Shown: positions 40,053 to 53,125, counted from the stretch's first letter. The stretch: DNA of 64,000 bases from Trichoplax sp. H2 (GCA_003344405.1 NOWV01000031.1:62001-126000); one strand, 5' to 3'. Notes: generated by a model from the letters alone, not told the origin. Numbers and translations are program-made.

Positions 40053-40977
40053 CCTCACTTGTGGCAAAGGAAAGTAAAGAACTCTAGTGTAGTTACTTAA
40101 AACTTGGGCTATTTCTCCCAGTACTTTCAGTTTCTATGAGAGAAGTATTTGAGAACTCGATTTCTCGGCTGATCTCCACAGACAACTGACTAATTATTAC
40201 ACTATTCTTCACGATATGAGTCTTGCTGTTTCTTGAGCAATTACTTTCTTTATTCTACAAACACACGCGCTTAAATAGGTTTCTACAGTGAATTCCAATA
40301 TTAACGAGTGAGAATTCATGCTTTACACAGCTCAATTTTTAGAGATTAACACACCTTATAAACCTACAGTAAATTAACTGCTAACCGTCAGCAAAGCGAC
40401 GGGAGTTTGCACTAGTCTTATCTATTCATAAGCATTCATTAATTTACAGTTACTTAATTAGTAACGGCGTACCGTGACACTGTCGTGTAAAAGGATTGCA
40501 ATAGTCTTGTTTTATATAATTCATTAAGGTGAAATATCCAATTTTTTGTTAGGGTTAGGGTTATAAAATGTTTTAATATTGGAATTGAGAATAAAATTGT
40601 TTTCCAAGAAATATTTAAATATTTCCCATACATTGTCATGCATTTTTAGCTTGATAGTTTGATATTAAAAGCGTAACACATTCTAGAGCATTACTATACG
40701 CTCTCGCATATTGCAAGTGTCACTATCAGGTATTTTTATTACATTAAATTCCTCATAGAGCTTATAAATTAGCTCAGTTTACATACAGAACACAAAAGAG
40801 GAAGAGAGCAGACTGCTAGCGTATTAGTCATGTTATGTTTACACTAGTTGTATCCCTGCTGAGAAAGATTTTTGCGTCTATTTGCTGTAGATAGAATTCA
40901 ACTGTGTACGCAAATACTTTCAGTTTCTTACAAATGGAAGCGTTGAGTCATTTCAGTCAAGCACAAGGTAACTATAT

Positions 40978-40997
40978 NNNNNNNNNNNNNNNNNNNN
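40978..40997. other. Assembly gap (20 N)
   Basis: Run of 20 N between the piece 40053-40977 and the long piece from 40998. Sequence on both sides is duplicated elsewhere in the window. Confidence 0.99.
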
Positions 40998-41294
40998 AAG
41001 AACTAACTTTATTGTTAAAATGAAGAGTTTATATACTTTCTTTATTGTGACCTTTGATCTACTAACGTAGATCACAAGATCATCACTAACAGAAAGGTTT
41101 CCCTAGTTTAGTCATTACAAATAGACTATCATGCCAAGTATGGCAACATGAGAATACATATATAGATAAGCTTAATATAGTACCATAACTACATCTATAT
41201 ACGCATGACGTGATAATAACATCGTGATATTTAACCATATATAGAAAGAAGGTAACATACTAATTATGTAACTATTACAGAACGTGGCACCTCA

Positions 41295-41422
41295 ACAAAG
41301 ATGGCTTGTTGAATCTTTAAAGCTTTAATCTACGTTTGTAAAGAATCCTCATATTTGCACTGATGGCAATAAACTAGGCCAATATCATTATTTCAAATTA
41401 AAATATTCCTCTTGTGATGTTT
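41295..41422 (-). pseudogene. TPR-repeat pseudogene, 5' part
   Basis: The minus strand reads NDIGLVYCHQCKYEDSLQT, a stop, then IKALKIQQAIFVE: one TPR unit that runs directly into the unit at 39721 when the solo LTR is excised. A further stop lies just upstream (TGA before NNDIG), so the copy was already non-functional or has decayed since. Confidence 0.7.
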
Positions 41423-42693
41423 TTTGAGGTAATCGTATAAATGAAACAAATTTCAGGAATAAAATGATAACCATACTATGTCGAATATAATTATCATGTA
41501 ATATGGCTAAACTTAATTCCCAACAGAGTTGGTAAAAGCGGCTGCCATAAAGTGGTAATACATTAAGATCTTACTGTATGGGAAGAGATGGTAGTTACGA
41601 TTACTGGTAAAGATATTCTGGAAAAGTCAGTTGAACAATCTGTTCTTAATTATATGTAAAAAGATCAGTTTGCATACCAAATAGTGAATGAGAAAATTAA
41701 TAACTAATATTGCAGCGTATATTTACTTTTACATTTAAATGTTGCCAAGAGTCCAAAGTTACAGTTTAAAAATAGAATGAATTTCCAATTCGCTATGTGA
41801 AGTTACCAGTAGTAAGAAGAATAATCCATGCAATCATGAACATAATTACGTCTTTGAGTGAGAGAAATGCCCATGTCAATATAGCGTTTTTCAATAATGC
41901 AGAGAAAGCCGAATAGTCTAGCGACAGGATAGTAAGTAATCTATCATCTATGATCTGGATCGTAATCATTAGTGGTCTTGGATTACTTTGAAAAGAAGTG
42001 ATTTGTGACAGTATATGCCTTTGGGAAGAGAAATAGTGATGCTCAAATTATCGAATAACGGGCTAACACCGGGATGAAAACATAAATTCACCAAAATTAC
42101 AATTTAGCATAAATACGCTAAGTGCGATCATTAACATTTTAATGCAAAACTAGGTGAGAAAAAAACTGTTAAGGGTAATTGTAATGAAGCCATTCCTGTC
42201 GTGTAAAAGGATTGCAATAGTCTTGTTTTATATAATTCATTAAGGTGAAATATCCAATTTTTTGTTAGGGTTAGGGTTATAAAATGTTTTAATATTGGAA
42301 TTGAGAATAAAATTGTTTTCCAAGAAATATTTAAATATTTCCCATACATTGTCATGCATTTTTAGCTTGATAGTTTGATATTAAAAGCGTAACACATTCT
42401 AGAGCATTACTATACGCTCTCGCATATTGCAAGTGTCACTATCAGGTATTTTTATTACATTAAATTCCTCATAGAGCTTATAAATTAGCTCAGTTTACAT
42501 ACAGAACACAAAAGAGGAAGAGAGCAGACTGCTAGCGTATTAGTCATGTTATGTTTACACTAGTTGTATCCCTGCTGAGAAAGATTTTTGCGTCTATTTG
42601 CTGTAGATAGAATTCAACTGTGTACGCAAATACTTTCAGTTTCTTACAAATGGAAGCGTTGAGTCATTTCAGTCAAGCACAAGGTAACTATAT

Positions 42694-45600
42694 ATTCATA
42701 AGTACGGATACAGGAATAGATTTAATGAAGTAGATTATTTTTGAGCTTTGACATCTAGCAAATTTTTATTTATATCCGAATTCAGTACTAATGAAAATTC
42801 TATAATGTAGTAATATATTTGGCTGAGCGATGATATTTTTCATACAGACTAATCAATCTAATGTTCACATAGTTACAAAATGCTGATGATGTATCGTACT
42901 TTCTCAATTATAATCTAATTATTTAATTACATGCAAACATAACTTCAAGAAAGTAACAAATGAGGCCTTCTGTACTTTTTAAAACTCTATGCCCTATAAA
43001 GCATAATTTCTAACGTCCAAACGGATAGTCTCTATGCAGTGAATAGCATCCGCTTATGGTACTACTTTTTCCCTAATCGATATATTAATGTTAAAAATTT
43101 GATACTACTAGTCCTTAAAGAAATAGTTTACTTATTTTCAAATAAACAGTAACGTACTTCTAACAGTCATGCAGAAATATGTATTTCAAGTCCGATAGCA
43201 TTAAGATTTATTGGGAGGTTGTAATTGATTTATGATTGATCATGTGAGTGCGATAGCTATAACAAAATATATTCTACTAACTCTGCTCGATGTTTACACA
43301 ACACAAAATATTTTATACTAACAGATTTTATTACCGATTCACGAACGATTTGAGATTCTAAGTAATTATATAACAAGAGTTCTGATTAAAAAGGAAAAAT
43401 TTTTTATAGTAATCGCCTTTCATAGAAAAGAATGACCAAGAACAAACATAACAAACAGAAAAATGCTGCGCTTAATTACGCTACCTAACTTATTTACAAC
43501 ATAATAATTGTGAAATAGATCCTTTAAACTCACAGAATTTTTAGTGTGCAAACCAAACTCTATGATTAGGATTACTCTCTATGAAGCTGAAGTCAGCATA
43601 CTTGCATTATCATGAAGCGTTACTTCTATGTAAAATACCTAATATTATCAATAGCGATTGACAAGATAGTCTTTCATTCGATATTATTTTTTTAAGTTCT
43701 TTTTGATTTATTTCTATATAATATGTTGACAGCAATAATTTATGTAACAGCTTCATCACAGTAATAATGGAGGGAAAGTAGTACTTCCTATAAAACCGAA
43801 CCTAATTGAGGGGAAAATTTCCACTTTTTTAAGTTTCATCACAATCTGACTGAAGTAATGAAGAGAAATAGAAAAGTGTAAATCAAACTGTCATAGCCAA
43901 CCAAACTTCAAAAGAGTGTCGATAAGACTTCTCTCATTGGAAGCTTCTTATTATAAACCTTTTACTTGCTTAACATCATGACTACTAATCTAACAAACTG
44001 CATCATCTATTGTATGCTATACAGAACAGTCGGTAGCATCAAAACTACAGTATTCTAAATTCAACTAAAAATTAAGGACACATGTGTATTTTAGAAAGAT
44101 TTTACCCTAGATTCCCAGACCATTGCTAAATTAATAGAATAATCATAACTTAGCTATAAACAAGTATGATATTATTAGTATTACTGCATATAATAAAAAC
44201 TAAAACAGAACTGATATAATTAGATAGCCATACGGTGTAACTATCAATAACTATGATAACATCAGTTTTACAGTGTATAACGAAAAGCTAAGACAGAATC
44301 GCGTTGATTCGATAATCATAAAGTAACTATAAATAAGTACGTTAATATCAGCAATACAGCTTATACTAAAAAATAAGACAAAATAAAATTGATAAGATAT
44401 CATAATTTAAACATAAATAAGTACACCATCATCAGTAATGCAGCGTATAAAAAAAAAGGCGGAACAGTATTCACGAATTAAAGTTTAGCTAAAACAATTT
44501 GACTCACGTTATACTGTATGGAAAAGTAACATAATCTATTAAGCCAGTTCCGGTACAGTAATTTAAAGAGAATTATAAACATATAAATTTAAACTTTGCC
44601 TAGGAAGTTATGAAGGAATACTTAAAAATTATCTAGAAACTTCTAATCATCATTTTGAAAAGCAGCACTTAATGGATTACATCATGACAGCTTAAATGCT
44701 ATGTTTTGCGTTGAAAGAAAGATTTTTAAATAAGCAACTTCTAGCTAAGTTATTGGCTTGTCCTAAATGATACTTCGGTAGTTATAGCTTAAAACAATAA
44801 ACTGTCATCATTGGATCAGAGCTAATTATAGACATAAAATTATTAAAATATCTAACTTTGAATTTCAACTCAAGTTAAGTTTACGTGTAAGCAGGAGTTG
44901 ATTATAACTCTTAACATCAACGTTACAAAAATCTCTTAAAAGAATTACAGAATAGAAGGGTAGAACTATTACTTTAAAGAACAAAAATATCTAAAAAAGA
45001 GATTACTCGCGATTTTAGGAGTATCCTATTTATTACCTTCTGATTTCGTTAACCTGTACCATGTAATTACTGAACAAGAGCACCTTTTATATGCTAACTT
45101 AAACAGTTTGTGATATCAGATTATCAATTTATCACCCTAAAGCATTCTAAATTAAACGCGCTATTAATGGCAAATGATATGATAAATTCTACCTTAGATT
45201 CTCGATATTGCTAATTTAATAATAATCATAGTTTAGCAATGAACTATATCCCTCTACAGTAATGGAATAGAACTAAAAAAACTACTTAGATACACTAGCA
45301 AGCTTAAATTAGAACCTAGGCTAAAACGTATGGGTTTACTCTATGCTCAAGAGCACGATAACATTACTTCTACAGTATTTTATGATCAAGATTAGCTATC
45401 AGTTTAGCATAAACGTATAATAATAAGTTCTTAAAGAGATCTAGTAAACCATGTGATCCAGCATCGGATAGATTAGCATATCATGATAATTGTTATTTTA
45501 ATGATAGTGATGATTATTGTTATTAATTAAGCTTGAATTGTTATTTATTTTAATGTTTATCTTCCGGCCCTCTCTATTCCTTTACCTATTCTTTCCATCT

Positions 45601-47266
45601 TGCAATCGATGAGTTCGCGTCGCTAACCTCCGTTACTATAGTAATCATTCAAGATGCTGACCCTTGTAGCTTATGCCAGCCACTGTTTTCAACCTCATCT
45701 ACTTTAGTAAGCTAACGACACTGCTCTGCTTATAACATTAAGTGGATGAAAATGAAGGCTACGAGATAGAAGCTAAGAAAAGCGGTTAGAGAGTATCTAG
45801 TTGGTGACATTGCCGTTCGATTGCCTTATTTAGTATTGACATTTAACAAACAAAGAATCTAACACTAATTACTATACATTAGATTAATTTAATTCTTCCT
45901 CTCGATAAGCCATTAGAATATTCTACTCGTTAAGTTAACAGCGAATTAAATTTCAACTTCATCTATAATTGGCCAAGGGCGAAAAATTAATATTTCCCGT
46001 AAGTTAAGAGCTCATTCTTTTTGTGATTCAAAAGTAAGTGATGGTAAATTTAAACTAGAAATGCATCAACGATCTATTTATAATCTTCACCATGCTGCAT
46101 GATAGTTTGCTGTTATCGAACTATGCCAGCTATTAACGTTCTCCCTACAATTTATTCATAGACTGCGACTACAATAATTGCTAAATATCCAGTTTATTAC
46201 TATGTTGCAGTTTGATAAGATGGGGAAACTAAAAATAGCCTGACATATTGGTCGATCTATTGTTACTAAAACTACCATTAGATTGAGGACGAATTGTAAT
46301 ATTGTTTTAAATTCTTGTCCCTATAAACACTTGTCGTTAAATTTAATTCTTCGACTATAGGCTACGTAAAGTTTATGCGCCTGCATTTATGATCAAGATA
46401 ATCCTTTCTGAATCATCTCTGCCAATAGTCCATCTTCAATATTAAGCATGTCCATTCAATTTAAATCCTCATTCTATTGTCCTTGTTAATGTCTCTAATC
46501 GCTACCTTTTCATATTCTCAGCTGGAAAAATTGTAATACTATTACTTCCATTTCTTCTTCTACCAGAATGATTTTTATTATTCATTCTTCTTTTAATTTT
46601 TTTAGTGCATAATTGCTATTGAAACTATCCATAACTTTTAATTGGAAGTAATTGATTCCTAGAAATGCTTCTATGCTTCAGATTTAATTGTACTACATGT
46701 ATATATTCACGATCACTTCAGATCTTGAAAATCAAGAAATACTCCCTCCTTCTCCCGTCTCCTGTAGTTCTATTTTAAATGGCCAAATTTGAATAAAACA
46801 AATTGCATAGTGTAAAAGTTATAGCGTTAGCAGAAATCATGATTGAACAAACATAACTGAAATTTCATTAAAGCATCAATCTATAAACCACGACTATTTC
46901 TAGACAATAACAAGCATTAGCTAGTTTGTCAATTTATTGATAGTGATTCCGATTTCCTTGATAAAATGAATCCTACATAGCATTATGGATAATTAGCGTT
47001 AAAAAATGCTTTATAGCGATGAAAATAGCCCAATCCGACTCTAATAATAAACGATAGGCATGATTCGAGGAATAAACAATTTAAACAACAAGATTAAGCT
47101 CTTGATACGATCCTAACTAATGTGCAGTAAACCGTTATGAACTGTAATATAGACTTGTGGTATCTGATTTGAAATAACATCAAAGCTTTAGGTTATCCTT
47201 TACATGATGTTAAATAGCTCATCTTTTAATTGAAAATAGAGTACTGCAGCCTATCCACAGTGGAGC
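42694..47266. other. Gene-free AT-rich region
   Basis: No exon was recognised on either strand. A diverged tandem repeat lies at 44140-44466. Poly-pyrimidine and TTATTAATTA-type low complexity is common at 45480-45560. Additional 5' exons of the ninein-like gene could lie in the last part, but none was identifiable. Confidence 0.4.
44140..44466. repeat. Diverged minisatellite, about 85-bp period
   Basis: Roughly four units each begin with a variant of ATCAGTAATACAGCGTATAA (near 44177, 44262, 44347 and 44430), followed by AAAA..TAAGACAGAAT and a TAACTATAAATAAGTAC-like end. Units differ by many substitutions, so the array is old. Confidence 0.6.
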
Positions 47267-50200
47267 ATGTCGCTAAATAATACACTAATCGAGCCAGGAT
47301 CATACACTAGTGATGATGAATTAACAACGGCAGAAGAAAGGGCTAGGTTAAAAGCCGTCTTGGAAGAAGTCAGTGTTGTTCATGCAGGTTTTCTTGATGT
47401 TCGCGAGTTAAAAACAGTTTGCGAGCATATCGGAATTGAAAATCTAAGTGAAGAGGTATTTCTACTTATTTCGTTATTTTATATGAATCATTTTTATTCA
47501 TCGCTGCTAGAATCTCTATCTTCTATTAAATCGTTAAAGACTATAGGAGATAATCCGAGATTGCATTGTAAAGTTGACTTGCTATTTATTAATCCCAATA
47601 TTTTCAAATACTTCTCAACTCCTAGGAGTTATCCTTTCTGTTCGAAGAACTAGATGTAAATAAAGATGGCAAACTTAGTTTTGACGAATTTTTAAATGGT
47701 TTATCCAAAATGAAAGAGTTTAGCGCCTCTGCTGCTAATACGCCTCCGAGATCTTTACCCGGAACTCCGCCACAATCACTACGTCTATCGGCATCATTCA
47801 AGGTCTCTTCTTTTTAGATTAATGTTCTCCTTTTTAAGCCATCGACTACACTAAAAGTGCAAAATTTAATAGAAGAAAACTATCCATTTAGCAATTATTC
47901 ACTACGATTTTGTAATAAACAATTTTTGCAGAGAAGTACTTCAAATAATCGTAGTGGATATGAGGTTACTTCACCAACCAGCAGAATACGAACTCCTTCT
48001 TCAGTTAATCAAAACGCTAATCTATTCACTTCGTTAGATCCTAATCACAGTGGGTTAGTCTATGCTTGTATTATAAAATTAAACCTAAAATTGCAATCAT
48101 AACTAAAAAGGTGTATTCTTTTAGTTTCAATTTATGATCATCAACATAAAATATATGTTGTAGTTTTGTTGCAGCTGAAGCTATTAGTGAACTCTTGTCG
48201 CTGCAAGGATTAGCTCATGTACAAGATATTATTCAGGTTTAAGACATTTAAATGAATCTTTATGATCTCTTTAAGCGAAAAAATTTAATTGTCTTTTAAA
48301 AATTATGAATATTAGAGTCTACAAAATGATACCAATAATAAAATTAGTATCCGGCAACTATCCGAAACGTTAGAACATATTATTCTTGAAATAAGTCAAG
48401 ACCCACGTTAGTTTTAACCAACATGTGCCTTCATATCGATCTATTTTATTTATCTTATGCATTTGTTACGTGAAGAAGTAAATTGATAAGACAGTAATAA
48501 GAATTCAGCTATTAACTATGAAATAATTTTAATCTTTCTTTTTTCTATAGCTGTTACACAAGCTATTTTAAGTGTGTATAAAAATGAAGTTGGATTCCTG
48601 AGGTTGGCTAAAGGCTCAATTTAATGATAACATAAGATGGACTAGTGACATATAATCAATTGCATATCATTCCGGGCTATATTTTGATCGAAATAGATTT
48701 TTATATTTTGATATTATAAAGTCACTAAAGAAATTTAGAGGCAGCTTATAATTGTCTTGATCAAATATTCCTAGATCTGCCATTGAACAACACAAAACCG
48801 AAAAAGAACGACTCAAGAGTGATTTAGCCAGGACTACTAAAGAACAGACTCTGTCTATTCGTCAATCAGAAGAAAGGAACGTTGATCAAGATCGAACCTA
48901 TCACAATTTAAAGTCCGTCGTATAGTTGATATACTTATTACAAAATTTTCATCTGATAAATAATTGCCAGTCCAATCTTTATGATTTAAAATTAATTTTC
49001 AACCTTTTAATTAATAGAAATTCCGAAAGGGACCAACGGACCACCAAACAGATCCCAAAAATGGAATATTCTAATGGCCAACAGAAATATGAAGAACAAA
49101 AGTTGAAAGATGAATTAGCTAACTCGGAAGAGGTAAAGAACCGAATATTTTAATCCTAGTTACAATCTCGAAATATTAAAAATGATAAAGATTCCATCCT
49201 CAAACAAATCAAATAATTCAATCTTTTAGTCTTATGCTTGGATGAATAAATAATAGCGTCTAATTACCTCTCTCTTAGTATTTCTTTTGTAAGATTATTA
49301 ATAGCTAGACTAGGCGCTTGAAAATCAATAAACTAGCACGGTATAACATCTAGTCTTGAGTTTGAATAAAAACCAGTGACTAGTATCAAAATATTAATTT
49401 TTTTTCTACTAGATACTAGTAATTTGATCTGATCATTTCATTTCATAATCGAGAGGAATAATGATATATCATTTTAGTCATGAGTTAATCCAGTAAGCAG
49501 GATTATTAAATTACCCTCTCTCTTCTTCTAAGCAGTCGCTGAAAGTTTAGTTAGATGTTTCAAAATTGATAAACGAGCATAACAGCCTTCAACCTTGAAT
49601 TAAATGATTGTATAAAATTAAATCATACCTCTCTCCTTTCTAAATAATTGCCTAACTGAACAAATTCTATCGCGAAAGAAACATATTAATTCTTATTTCT
49701 GTGATAACCTATTTGGTAAAATTAAATCATTTTTTTCTCATTTTTTAAGGAAACTATTTAATTAGAATGTTCTGTCGATAAAAGGCAATAAATAATTTTT
49801 AGTCTAGAATTAAACAAGTCAGAAATATCAGATTACCCTTCCTTTTATACACGTAAACTTGGTGCCTTGATAAGAATACCGATAGTTTAATTAGACGATT
49901 TATGCCCTCGCCATACACAATTTTTTGTTGGAGGATAATTGTAACTACTTCTCAATCCTAATTGAAGTCTAACTTTTATATAAAATAGTATTTCCTTTCA
50001 TCCTATCTATTATAGGAAAAGAATCATTTAAGTGCTGAATTAGCATCAACGCATAGGAGATTAGTCGATGCTCAGCGTAATGTCGTCCGATTAACCAAGG
50101 AATTAAATTCAGCGTCGGAATTATCCCTTCAGGTATGTTAAGGAGAATAATGACAAGACAAAATATCGCCGTGCTCATGTTCTCCATCACCTATATACTT

Positions 50201-50459
50201 GCATCATCAATAAGTTTTATTAGTTTTAACGCCATTACTTTTTCGCTAATTTACTTCTATATTATTTCCTTTCCTCGTCTTTTAGCTGACCAAATCTAAT
50301 GGGCAACATCAAGATTTTAATAAACAACAGAGTACCAAGAAAGAATTACAAGAATTAAAGTACGAAAATCGTGAATTACGTGATCAAGTCCAAAAATTAA
50401 CTACACGCTGCAATAAGTATCAGGATGAAATTGCTCAGTTAATTGAATTAGTTAGCTAG
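47267..50459 (+). CDS. NIN-like: Ninein-like EF-hand/coiled-coil protein (10 exons)
   Basis: Ninein and ninein-like proteins anchor microtubule minus ends at centrosomes and basal bodies. Exons: 47267-47455, 47626-47802, 47932-48049, 48175-48236, 48316-48394, 48551-48602, 48775-48912, 49018-49132, 50016-50132, 50286-50459 (406 residues, in frame). The order matches the N-terminal part of vertebrate ninein: EF-hand-like pair (ERARLKAVLEEV...FLDVRELKTVCEHIGIENL, then a canonical loop DVNKDGKLSFDEFLNGL), a Ser/Thr/Pro linker (ANTPPRSLPGTPPQSLRLS), a helical segment LLSLQGLAHVQDII, then VTQAILSVYKNEVGF and charged coiled coil (HKTEKERLKSDLARTTKEQ, LKYENRELRDQVQKLTTRC). It is much shorter than ninein and ends at TAG 50457-50459. 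The donor of exon 3 (GTGGGT) is a weaker choice. The ATG at 47267 follows a possible AG acceptor, so upstream exons are possible. Confidence 0.7.
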
Positions 50460-50543
50460 TTAAAACTGAGATTGCGACACAAGAAGATAGTATAAAATAG
50501 GTAATCTTTTCCTCATTCATTGTTTCTGTGCTGATATAATCGG

Positions 50544-50760
50544 TACTAGTCTACTTTTTATCCTACAGACAATTTTTTGATCAACATGAATAATCTACCT
50601 AAACAGTTAGCTATCTTAGCTCGCTACTGCTCATCTAGCTGATCACTGGTTTACTTTTTACGTTACAGACAACTTTATGACCAACGCATATAATTAATCT
50701 ACCTAAACAGTTAGCTATCTTAGCTCAATTCACTACCACTCATCTAATCAATCATTTGGC
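50544..50760. repeat. Two-unit tandem duplication downstream of the ninein-like gene
   Basis: Two units of about 107 bp share CTACTTTTTA, TACAGACAA, AATCTACCTAAACAGTTAGC and CATCTA. A truncated third start (CTGCTTTTTAC) follows at about 50760. Confidence 0.65.
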
Positions 50761-50804
50761 TGCTTTTTACATGTGTATAATCCTTTCTATAGAGATTGCT
50801 TTCA

Positions 50805-51135
50805 ATCAGTTGATGAATAAATTAGTTAACATTTTCAATAATAACAATATCTCAGTACCTTTTGTGGAAAATCCATTAATAAACATAGCAATTGTATATT
50901 AATGTTCCATAAACAGTCATAATAGTCATTAAATAAACTTAATTGTACATCTTAGCCTATGTACCTTCTAAAGCTGTTACTATTAGTACATTTTACTGCT
51001 TTATACTTTTTTAACACTCTATATTGGGAATAACCACTTTAATAGAAATATTCTCAATCATTTGATGAATAAACTAGTCACCACTTTCAATAACAGCAAC
51101 ATGTCAATAATACCTGTGGAAAAGCTGTTAATATC
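50805..51135. repeat. Diverged duplicate blocks, about 245-bp spacing
   Basis: A block near 50810-50890 (TCAATCAGTTGATGAATAAA, TTCAATAATAACAA, TGTGGAAAA) recurs near 51053-51130 with substitutions. It is non-coding. Confidence 0.55.
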
Positions 51136-51139
51136 TGTT

Positions 51140-53125
51140 CTTATCTGTTAATGTATTTCCTCAGCTTGATTTTTCCATACAGGTCGCCTTTAATTTAAAA
51201 TTTACAACCACAGCAAGCATTATTTCACATCAATCAATACGTGCGGTTAATATCAAATTAAATTCACAGATTAAACAAACACAGTTTGTATTGTATTGGA
51301 CTTCATCATCCTTTTTTAGTAATAAATTTTTTCCAACGTCTTCTGTTATATTATTTATCGCTCAAATTCGAAATCGATTTCAATTCAAATCAGTTATTCA
51401 ATGAAAGGATAGTAAGCAATCTGTTAACGAAGATAACTATTATACTTAGATACATGAAGCATGATGTCGAAAAACAATTCTATAATTTCCGTAGTCCGAT
51501 ACTTTCAGGCCATTTTTATTTAAGGATTGCAATCATACCATAGCACAATTGCACAGTACATCAAATGATGCAATGTATGAGACCTGACTAAGAATGATAA
51601 TCGAAAACCTTTTCATACAGGCACATTTATGCCAAATGACATTAAATAATTTTGCAACAAGCAATGGAGCATTTACGGTTCTGTCTACGGTATCAGATCA
51701 AGATCATATCAAACAAAATTGATAGTACTACTGTCAAACCATAAGCTACTTGTTAAAGATTAGCTAGGGATCTTATTCAAATGGATGATTGAGGTACTAA
51801 TATAAAATAGTGTAAAAGATAAATGGGGTAACTAGGTAAACATAGTCTCTTGATGATCGCATACAGCAGATCATACTAATGCTAGGTGAAAATGACTGAA
51901 TCATTTTAGAATTGGCACGATATCAAAGAAAATTAATACAACACAAAATATTATATGATATTCAATATCGCATGACAACTTCATTTTCTTACCATTAATT
52001 ATTAAAATGATACGTATGATAGACTAATAACCTACAACCTAAAGATTATCACTACCTTAACGCACTCTTGTAATAATAATTGAATGTATCATTTTCTCAA
52101 GATCAAGTCTTGGAGAAAGCGGATACCATTAATTAGTACGACGTTGTAAGTAACGGGACGTGCTACATATCTGGTACGTCTTGGCTACGATCAGTTATTA
52201 GTATGATATGAAGAGATTCCTCTTGCGTAACCTACGGCATATTAATAACTAGTCTGACCAGTCAGTACGCTATAATCTGTTTAAAGGTTGGTAAGTTAGG
52301 CAGCCGCTGTATCTTGAAGCATATTTATAAACTGATGTCGTAAAACTACTATGCGTATTACTTGCTCATCAAATTTACACTATGTATTTCAACACATAAG
52401 AGGAGGATATGATTATTTGTACTTGCTAAAGGTCTTCTTTCCCTAACTATTAAACGTCGAATAGTTTAACATACTCGTATGCTGTAACAAGAAAATCAAC
52501 TATTTCTCTGCAATCGAGAGTAATATTATCAGCGGCAATTGTATATTATGTACTGTACATTGGTAGACATCATATACAATACTTGAAGTTATCGATCATA
52601 CGCTAAATAGTATCAGATGCGAAGGCCTACACCGATCATTCTTGAAAATTTCATATAATATTATTTACTGTATTACCTGAAATTAAAGTATGTGCATTAC
52701 CTGATTTCGCAGATGATATACCATTAATGCTCGTATAACCTAAAGTAATACCATAACACAAGACTCCAAGAATAATACAATTAATTTCATTCCATAGGTT
52801 GAAGTATCAAGTATTTAATAGGAGAGCAAACAACACTTTTCTGCATATTATAAGATTGACTAATGCAACGTATTCCTATACACGTAGTTAAGCAATTTCT
52901 ACACTATTATAACTTTCAAAATGTCCCATATTTTTGTTTATTGTCAGGCAATAATGAAAATTTCTTTTATTAAAGTTTCAAGTATTAAAATCAACCAACA
53001 TCAAATTTATGAATATTGGTAAATCAGTGCCTTTTATCTACAATTTGTTCATCACATACAAAAATATATTTTAAAAGACGCATCTACTAGTTAATATTTG
53101 CATATACATATCGCTGAAAATTTCA
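51140..53125. other. Intergenic, no gene recognised
   Basis: Short frames only. The right end should contain the 3' UTR of the ClC gene. Confidence 0.4.

Larger units (their letters stand above)
37890..40479. mobile_element. LTR-like element, split by misplaced scaffold pieces (37890-38058 + 40213-40479)
   Basis: Sequence 37899-38058 recurs exactly at 40053-40212, so 37890-38058 continues at 40213. The joined block is about 436 bp, starts TGTCAC and ends GTGACA: TG..CA termini with a 6-bp inverted repeat, as in LTRs. No target duplication is seen (left flank ATGGC, right flank CTGTC). At this position the other allele has about 2.3 kb of different sequence. It is consistent with an LTR left at a deletion junction. 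It has no coding capacity, and the superfamily is unknown. Confidence 0.5.
39722..41294. mobile_element. Solo LTR with 5-bp target duplication, split by a gap (39727-40032 + 41234-41289)
   Basis: The stretch 39797-40032 recurs exactly at 40998-41233, so 40032 joins 41234. The joined element is about 362 bp, starts TGTTACG and ends CGTGGCA (imperfect inverted TG..CA ends). CCTCA directly repeats at 39722-39726 and 41290-41294. Excising the element and one CCTCA restores an open join in the TPR relic: IQQAIFVE followed by ANLDVAKSY on the minus strand. This identifies both ends independently. There is no internal retrotransposon sequence, so it is a solo LTR. Confidence 0.8.
40481..42693. repeat. 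Duplication 40481-40977 / 42197-42693
   Basis: 497 bp repeated at a constant offset of 1716, apparently exact. The first copy ends at the N run 40978-40997. It contains TTAGGGTTAGGGTTA (40549-40563 and 42265-42279). It is interpreted as the shared right flank of the two alleles. The segment 40053-40977 is therefore the continuation of the piece ending at 38058. Confidence 0.85.

Noticed and set aside
39885-40067. Frame crossing the N run
   Set aside because: It exists only because the gap was translated as X. The two sides are not adjacent in either reconstructed allele.
40549-40563. Telomere-like TTAGGGTTAGGGTTA
   Set aside because: Only two and a half units, and repeated at 42265 solely because the flanking segment is an allelic duplicate. 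Not evidence of a chromosome end.
39745-41278. Alternative LTR ends TGTAAC...ATTACA
   Set aside because: The inverted ends look fair but there is no flanking duplication. The outer ends at 39727 and 41289 have the CCTCA repeat and restore the TPR frame.
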